A stretch of 9,863 nt of DNA from Acidimicrobiia bacterium UBA6912 (GTDB taxonomy: Bacteria > Actinomycetota > Acidimicrobiia > Spongiisociales > UBA5794): contig DKBA01000145.1 of NCBI GenBank assembly GCA_002450985.1, positions 3,934 to 13,796 on the forward strand. The letters are read 5' to 3'. Below the pieces are notes generated by a model that saw only the letters and a program-made list of their open reading frames with translations, had not been told where the DNA came from and searched no databases. Positions 5,720-9,863 of the stretch are shown here, piece by piece; position 1 is the stretch's first letter, and each line of letters starts with the position of its first letter. The position numbers and the translations under genes were made by a program.

Positions 5720-7182
5720 CGGCCGGACCCGAAGGGAGGACCCCGCCGTCTCCGCTCGTCGCCGCCGCGCTGTCTGCCGTGCTGCCCGGGCTCGGCCAGT
5801 ACCTGATCGGCCACAAACGCCGGGCGCTCGTCTTCGGAGGCCTCAGCCTCGTCGTGGTACTCGGCGGGCTCATCGCCCTGGCGCGGGATCCGCTCGGCGC
5901 CGTCAAGCTCGCCTTCGACAAGGAGGTGCTCCTCGCCCTCCACGGCGCCAATGTCATCGCGCTCGGCTGGCGGGCGCTCGCCGCCTTCGACGCCTACAGC
6001 CTCGCCTCCCGTCGTCGCCCGCCCGCCACCGGGCCCGGCGCCGTGGCGGGGGCGGCCGGCGTCGCCATCGTCCTGCTCGTGCCCCACGCCGCCTTCGGGT
6101 ACTACGACTACGTCCAGTACGACCTCATCACCAGCGTCTTCGCCGAGCCGGCCGCCACCACCGTGGCCCCGCCACCGACGACCACCTCGCCGCCGCCCTC
6201 GACGACGGCCGGCGGGCCGGGGACCACGGTGCCGGGGGCGACCACGACGACGGCGCCCCCGGAGACCACTACTCCCACCACCCTTCCCCCGCTGTGGGCG
6301 GGAGAAGACCGCCTGAACGTCTTACTGCTCGGCAGCGATGCCGGTATCGGTCGCACCGGGGTGCGCACCGACACCATGGTGCTGGTGAGCATCGACCCCG
6401 TGTCCGGCGATGCCGCGGTCTTCGGCCTCCCCCGCAACATGGCCCGGGTTCCCCTCCCGGAGAGTGTCGGCATCTGGTCGTGCGACTGCTACCCGGGGAT
6501 CCTCAACGAGCTGTACGGCTATGCCGAAGCCCACCCGGATGCGTTCCCGGGACCGTCCGGACCGGGACCAACCGCCCTCAAGCAGGCCGTCGGCGAGCTG
6601 CTCGGCATCCCGGTGCATTACTACGCGCTCGTCGCCCTCGACGGCTTCGTCGACATCGTCGACGCTCTCGGCGGCGTCACGATCACGGTCACGGAGCGTC
6701 TCTACGACCCGGCTTACCCCAACGAGGACGGGACCACCTCTGTGGTGGACCTCGCACCGGGCGAGTACCACTTCGACGGTCACGATGCCCTGGTCTACGC
6801 CCGCACCCGCTGGGCGTCCGACGATTACGACCGGATGGCGCGGCAGCGGTGCGTGATCGAGGCGGTCGCTGCGCAGGCCGACCCGATCTCGCTGCTGCGC
6901 GGCTTCCCTGCGCTCGCCGAGGCGATCAAGCGCAGCGTCGCCACCGACATCCCCCTCGACCGCATCCCAGACCTCATCGAGCTGGCGACGATCGTCGACA
7001 CCGACGAGGCGGTGGGGATCGGGTTCGTCCCCCCGACGTACACCGCCGGGCGGACCGCGGAGGGGTATCCCCTTCCCAACGTGGACGTGATCCGCGAACA
7101 CGTCGCGATCGTCATGGAGCTGCCGGCGGCGGAGGCGATCGAGCTGCTGGGCCTGGAGCCACTCGCCGATGTGTGCGGGTGA
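5716..7182 (+). CDS. LCP (LytR-CpsA-Psr) family cell-wall glycopolymer ligase with multi-span N-terminus
   Basis: The protein has 488 residues and three parts. Residues about 13-130 hold around four hydrophobic segments, starting with SPLVAAALSAVLPGLGQYLI (12-31), which resembles small TM2/DUF5683-like membrane modules. Residues 145-192 are a Pro/Thr linker. Residues about 199-385 are the LCP catalytic domain: LNVLLLGSDAG (200-210), VRTDTMVLVSIDP (216-228), FGLPRNM (236-242), LDGFVDIVDALGGV (308-321) and ALVYARTRWASDDYDRMARQR (within 358-378). LCP enzymes transfer lipid-linked glycopolymers onto peptidoglycan outside the cell. The usual PRD is PRN here. A C256-D-C258 pair sits in the domain and could form a disulfide. 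No LytR_C domain follows. The GTG start (5716-5718) overlaps the upstream stop by 4 nt (GTGA), indicating translational coupling; no ATG precedes the first hydrophobic segment. The usual LCP anchor is one span, so this N-terminus is unusual. Confidence 0.92.
   Translation: MTAGPEGRTPPSPLVAAALSAVLPGLGQYLIGHKRRALVFGGLSLVVVLGGLIALARDPLGAVKLAFDKEVLLALHGANVIALGWRALAAFDAYSLASRRRPPATGPGAVAGAAGVAIVLLVPHAAFGYYDYVQYDLITSVFAEPAATTVAPPPTTTSPPPSTTAGGPGTTVPGATTTTAPPETTTPTTLPPLWAGEDRLNVLLLGSDAGIGRTGVRTDTMVLVSIDPVSGDAAVFGLPRNMARVPLPESVGIWSCDCYPGILNELYGYAEAHPDAFPGPSGPGPTALKQAVGELLGIPVHYYALVALDGFVDIVDALGGVTITVTERLYDPAYPNEDGTTSVVDLAPGEYHFDGHDALVYARTRWASDDYDRMARQRCVIEAVAAQADPISLLRGFPALAEAIKRSVATDIPLDRIPDLIELATIVDTDEAVGIGFVPPTYTAGRTAEGYPLPNVDVIREHVAIVMELPAAEAIELLGLEPLADVCG
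6148..6291 (+). repeat. Low-complexity Pro/Thr-coding tract in the LCP gene
   Basis: About 48 codons made mostly of ACC/ACG (Thr), CCG/CCC (Pro), GCC and GGG encode the linker between the membrane module and the LCP domain. Several short TTT(P) and PPP runs occur. It is a flexible extracytoplasmic spacer that could span part of the wall. The length may vary among relatives, as the DNA is prone to slippage. Confidence 0.7.
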
Positions 7183-7194
7183 TCTCGCCGCGGC

Positions 7195-9120
7195 TCAGCG
7201 ACCACGGCGTCGCAGCACGGTGCGCACGGTCTGGAACAGGATCCACACGTCGAGCGAGAGGGACCGGTCGGCCACGTACTCGAGATCGAGGGCCGATCGC
7301 GCGTCGAGCGCGATGTCGTCGCGCCCCCGCACCTGAGCGAGCCCGGTGACACCCGGGGGCACCGACAGCCGGCCCGCCGCGGCGGCGGATCCGAGCTCGC
7401 GGGCGATGAGCGCCGTCTCCTCCGCAACGAGCGGACGCGGGCCGACGAGCGACATCTCACCGCGCACGACGTTCCACAGGTTGGGGATCTCGTCGAGCGA
7501 CCAGCTACGGAGCCGGCGCCCCAGCGAGGTGACTCGCGGATCGTCATCGATGGCGAGGTGAGGTTGCCCCGGACCGCCGCGCTCTGCGGCCTGTTCGAGG
7601 TCGCGGAGGTGCGTCGTGAACACCTCAGGGTCGGCGTCGACCGGCATCGTTCGGAACTTCAGCATCTCGAACCGCCGACCGTCGCGGCCGACTCGTTCCT
7701 GACGGAGCAGCGCGGGGCCGGGTGAGCCGCGCCGCACTGCAACGGCGACCACGACGACGACGGGTGCGGCCAGGACGAGTAGCACTACCGACGCAACCAC
7801 GTCGGTGAACCGCTTCGCAACGGGGTACCAGACCCTCCGGAATGCCCTGGTCTCGGTGCGACCGGTGACGGTTGCGCCCATCGCCACGAGGAGCCCGGCG
7901 AGCGCAGCCCCCTCGCCGACGACGAAGGCCATGGCGACGCGGAGCCCGTCGTCGGCAGCAGGCACGGCGAGTGCCAGCGCAGTGACGACGACGGCCAGCA
8001 GCCAGGTATCGGCCAGCCGGCCCGCATCGCCCTTCGCCACGTGGATCTGTCCGACGAACAGGGCCCCGCCGGCGAGCATCACGCCGCCCGCCACGAGCGC
8101 CGCCAGCGTGGCGTCCGGCCGGAACCCCTCGCCGAACACGAGGGCGACGACGCCCGGGCCGAGCCAGGCGGCTCCGGCAGCCGCCATCGCGGCGAGCACC
8201 ACTGCGCCGATGGCGATCCTCCGCCCCCATACGACGAGCCGCGCCGTCTGACCGGCTGCGGCCGCCGCCGTCAGTGGGGGGAGGAGCCGCGCCACGAGGT
8301 TGTAGCCGAGGGTGAGCGGGGCGCGGAACAACGTGAAGGTGACGAAGACCGTGCTCACCACCGCGGGGCCGGCCCCGAGCAATGCGACCACGACCGGACC
8401 ACCGAGCAGCAGCGCTTGGGAGGCAGCCGAGGCCAGCATGAGCCCGGCCAGGAGGTGCGACTCGGTGGCAGCGATGTCGACGACGTGCGGCCGGGAGCCG
8501 CGTGGATCGGCGTCGACGCTCTCCCGAAACGGCCGCCACGCCAGCACCACCAGAGGGCCGACCACCATCGCCGCGGCGAACGCCACGCCGTTCGGGGCGA
8601 GGGCGAGCACGACACCGGCCACCGCAAGTCGCACCATGGCGGCGGCCCCGCTCGCCATCCCGTAGGACCGATACCGCGCCCGCCCGGCGAGATGGCCGCG
8701 AGCGACCGCAAACAGCCCGTGCGCCGCCACCGTCCCGGCAACGAGCAGCACGTAGCCCTCGTCGCCGGCGAACAACCGGTTGCGACCCACCCAGGCGAGC
8801 ACGGCGCCCCCTGCGGCAGCCGTCACCACGACCCCAACGGCGCCCACAGGGACCCCGGGCCGCTTCGCATCCATGGTCAGTCTGCGGATGACGACCTGCT
8901 CGACAGGGAGCAGGATCACCACGAACGCAAGGAAGTGGATGGTGAGAAACGCCGACACGGGGGCGAAGCCGTGCGGACCGAGCACCCTCCCCCCGGCGAC
9001 CTCATAGGCATACGCGGCAATCCCGGCGACGATGCTGCCGACGACGATGTCCACGGTCCCGTCGCCCCGAAACCTGCCGAGCGCGGCACCGTCCGGGGAC
9101 AGCCGTCTCAGACGCTCCAT
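7195..9120 (-). CDS. Polysaccharide flippase (Wzx/MATE-like) fused to a phosphoglycosyl transferase (bacterial sugar transferase)
   Basis: The protein has 641 residues. Residues about 22-420 are highly hydrophobic with 12 or so probable spans and the look of a Wzx/MurJ/MATE-type exporter: an N-terminal VLGPHGFAPVSAFLTI, and a mid-protein LFRAPLTLGYNLVARLLPPL (264-283). Residues about 434-641 form a complete monotopic phosphoglycosyl transferase: KRFTDVVASV (436-445) with a membrane helix, GSPGPALLRQERVGRDG (465-481), FEMLKFRTM (484-492), SLDEIPNLWNVVRGEMSLVG (541-560) followed by PRP, and PPGVTGLAQVRGR (588-600). D543-E544 is the catalytic Asp-Glu dyad. This enzyme type moves a sugar phosphate from a nucleotide sugar to polyprenyl phosphate, the first step of glycan assembly. 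The flippase part is less certain than the transferase part. ATG 9118-9120 is supported by GGAGG 7 nt upstream. The gene converges on the LCP gene with a 12-nt gap. Confidence 0.88.
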   Translation of the reverse strand: MERLRRLSPDGAALGRFRGDGTVDIVVGSIVAGIAAYAYEVAGGRVLGPHGFAPVSAFLTIHFLAFVVILLPVEQVVIRRLTMDAKRPGVPVGAVGVVVTAAAGGAVLAWVGRNRLFAGDEGYVLLVAGTVAAHGLFAVARGHLAGRARYRSYGMASGAAAMVRLAVAGVVLALAPNGVAFAAAMVVGPLVVLAWRPFRESVDADPRGSRPHVVDIAATESHLLAGLMLASAASQALLLGGPVVVALLGAGPAVVSTVFVTFTLFRAPLTLGYNLVARLLPPLTAAAAAGQTARLVVWGRRIAIGAVVLAAMAAAGAAWLGPGVVALVFGEGFRPDATLAALVAGGVMLAGGALFVGQIHVAKGDAGRLADTWLLAVVVTALALAVPAADDGLRVAMAFVVGEGAALAGLLVAMGATVTGRTETRAFRRVWYPVAKRFTDVVASVVLLVLAAPVVVVVAVAVRRGSPGPALLRQERVGRDGRRFEMLKFRTMPVDADPEVFTTHLRDLEQAAERGGPGQPHLAIDDDPRVTSLGRRLRSWSLDEIPNLWNVVRGEMSLVGPRPLVAEETALIARELGSAAAAGRLSVPPGVTGLAQVRGRDDIALDARSALDLEYVADRSLSLDVWILFQTVRTVLRRRGR

Positions 9121-9127
9121 GATCCAG

Positions 9128-9132
9128 CCTCC
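9128..9132 (-). promoter_or_regulatory. Ribosome binding site of the flippase-PGT gene
   Basis: GGAGG on the minus strand, 7 nt before ATG 9118-9120. It is the best-spaced Shine-Dalgarno sequence in the window and fixes the start codon. Confidence 0.7.
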
Positions 9133-9141
9133 ACGCCCGAC

Positions 9142-9147
9142 AGGCTA
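9142..9147 (-). promoter_or_regulatory. Candidate -10 box for the flippase-PGT gene
   Basis: TAGCCT (TANNNT) on the minus strand would start transcription near 9135, leaving a leader of about 15 nt that includes the RBS. A -35 box would fall at about 9165-9170, inside the first units of the 7-bp array, where the minus strand reads CTACGG, not close to consensus. The call is tentative. Confidence 0.35.
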
Positions 9148-9163
9148 CGCCGCCCGGCCGTAT

Positions 9164-9231
9164 CCCGTAGCCCGTAGAGCAGACCTCAGACCTCAGACCT
9201 CAGACGGCAGGGAGCAGGGAGCAGGCAGCAG
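9164..9231. repeat. Heptad-periodic tandem array
   Basis: Sixty-eight bases can be read as ten units, nearly all 7 bp long. They are CCCGTAG twice (9164-9177), a shortened AGCAG (9178-9182), ACCTCAG three times (9183-9203), ACGGCAG (9204-9210), GGAGCAG twice (9211-9224) and GCAGCAG (9225-9231). Neighbouring units change but each ends in AG, and the 7-bp phase is kept apart from one 2-bp loss. It lies upstream of the flippase-PGT gene. Such arrays usually grow and shrink by replication slippage; no function is known here. Confidence 0.8.
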
Positions 9232-9255
9232 ACCGCGCGGGTTGTCGTTCGAATG

Positions 9256-9305
9256 GCTCCCCCTCCGGGGGAGCTGGCGTGCCCGCAGGGCACGACTGAG
9301 GGGGC
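9256..9305. repeat. REP-like double-hairpin element
   Basis: Two perfect hairpins lie side by side: GCTCCCCC/GGGGGAGC (9256-9263 with 9267-9274, 3-nt loop) and CGTGCCC/GGGCACG (9278-9284 with 9288-9294, 3-nt loop). The element ends with GAGGGGGC (9298-9305). GAGGGGG (9298-9304) can pair with CCCCCTC (9259-9265) as an outer stem that competes with the first hairpin. The layout looks like the dispersed palindromic repeats found between genes in many bacteria. Sequence to its right, up to about 9350, may belong to the same repeat. The non-coding spacer 9121-9389 holds nothing else recognisable besides the array and promoter signals. Confidence 0.6.
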
Positions 9306-9355
9306 TTCTTCAGGACACGAAAGTGGGGCGGAGCGAACGTGAGACCCTCCCCAGC

Positions 9356-9370
9356 CCGGCCGACTGCCGG
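9356..9370 (-). terminator. Weak hairpin after the right-edge gene
   Basis: CCGGC (9356-9360) and GCCGG (9366-9370) form a 5-bp stem with a 5-nt loop, 20 nt past the stop codon of the minus-strand gene. It has no U-tract. It could help end transcription, but such short GC stems are common at this base composition. Confidence 0.2.
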
Positions 9371-9389
9371 TGCAGAGGATCGCCCGACG

Positions 9390-9863
9390 TCAGTTGACGT
9401 AGGACAGCGCCTGGGCGGGGGCCCAGCGGCCTGCGACTTCGGCGTAGGCGAGACCGGCTTCCTCGTAGTCGTAGCGCTCGAGGGCGTCGAGGCTTCGCCC
9501 GATCTCGGCTGCCGACTGGTCGACGACGAGCGTCGCCCCATCGAAGAGCTGAGCGACGTCGTGGTAGTCGAGCTCGAGCATGCCGTCCCCGGCGAACTCG
9601 CGGAGCCACCGTTCGAGCTCGCGCACGTCGTCGAGGACGCTGTCGTCGAAGCCTGCGTCGTCGAGCACCCGGACGGCCCGGGCGACCCTCCGCACCGCGG
9701 CCCGCACCCTGGTGCGGTAACGGATCGACGGCCCCCGCGGCCCCGTGTACATCTCACGCTCCGATGCGTCGAAGGCGACGAACCAGCGCAGCGGGACGTA
9801 CCAGGCGGCGCTGAGGATGTACGACCTCGCCTCGGGCAGCTCCGCCTGCATCCGGGCGAGCTC
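9390..9863 (-). CDS. Hypothetical protein, C-terminal part (runs off right edge)
   Basis: I do not recognise this family. The frame is open to the window edge, so the 5' end is probably missing; the Met at 9849-9851 may be internal, since the four codons before it (Glu-Leu-Ala-Arg) continue smoothly. The visible 157 residues include an aromatic, hydrophobic stretch YILSAAWYVPLRWFVAF (11-27 counted from that Met). A basic helical segment rich in Arg and Val (about 43-62) is next, and then an acidic helical half with many Asp, Glu and Leu. It ends WAPAQALSYVN. No signal peptide, Cys motif or clear membrane span is seen, so a cytosolic helical protein is likely. It lies upstream of the flippase-PGT gene on the same strand, but 270 nt of repeat-bearing spacer separate them, so co-transcription is doubtful. 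Coding is supported by the high third-position GC and lack of stops. Confidence 0.7.
   Translation of the reverse strand, partial: ELARMQAELPEARSYILSAAWYVPLRWFVAFDASEREMYTGPRGPSIRYRTRVRAAVRRVARAVRVLDDAGFDDSVLDDVRELERWLREFAGDGMLELDYHDVAQLFDGATLVVDQSAAEIGRSLDALERYDYEEAGLAYAEVAGRWAPAQALSYVN

Noticed and set aside
7187..7194. GCCGCGGC palindrome between the convergent LCP and flippase-PGT genes as a terminator
   Set aside because: It is an 8-bp perfect palindrome with no loop and no T-run, common at this GC content.
9164..9231. CRISPR-like or origin iteron array
   Set aside because: Units are contiguous 7-mers without spacers, they diverge along the array, and no cas, repA or dnaA gene is present.
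9200..9397. Open frames on both strands across the repeat spacer
   Set aside because: They follow the palindromic repeat and are Pro/Arg-rich; the hairpins and 7-bp array explain the sequence better than a gene.

Overview
This is a very GC-rich, gene-dense chromosomal window. It most likely comes from an actinobacterium, possibly of the Acidimicrobiia type; that lineage is an inference from gene content and not a measured placement. Supporting points are a LytR-CpsA-Psr (LCP) cell-wall ligase, a zinc-ribbon class III nucleotide cyclase, GTG starts, and TANNNT boxes placed 6-7 nt before ATG codons, the pattern of leaderless actinobacterial mRNAs. I see no rRNA, tRNA, CRISPR array, insertion sequence or phage gene.

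Layout. (1) 1-3188, minus strand: a 949-residue protein in which a complete major-facilitator transporter is joined to a complete apolipoprotein N-acyltransferase (Lnt). It is followed 21 nt later, in the same reading frame, by the start of a zinc-ribbon adenylate/guanylate cyclase gene that leaves the window. (2) 3189-3305: a divergent promoter region. (3) 3306-3740, plus strand: a HIT-family nucleotide hydrolase/transferase. It converges on (4) 3765-4640, minus strand: a HisA/HisF-type barrel protein that lacks two of the three HisA catalytic residues and carries a C-terminal extension. (5) 4724-7182, plus strand: a two-gene operon with a 4-nt overlap, a zinc alcohol dehydrogenase of the adh_fam_2 type and an LCP protein with an unusual multi-span N-terminus and a Pro/Thr linker. 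(6) 7195-9120, minus strand, converging on the LCP gene with a 12-nt gap: a 641-residue protein joining a Wzx/MATE-like polysaccharide flippase to a phosphoglycosyl transferase. (7) 9121-9389: a non-coding spacer with a candidate promoter, a 7-bp periodic tandem array and a REP-like double hairpin. (8) 9390 to the right edge, minus strand: the C-terminal part of an unrecognised protein.

The common theme is the cell envelope. The flippase-PGT fusion would start a lipid-linked glycan and perhaps move it across the membrane. The LCP protein next to it would attach a lipid-linked glycopolymer to the wall. The MFS-Lnt fusion would finish lipoproteins by N-acylation while also carrying a transporter. 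The most interesting points are the two large membrane fusions, the catalytically altered HisA-like protein and the repeat-rich spacer at 9164-9305.
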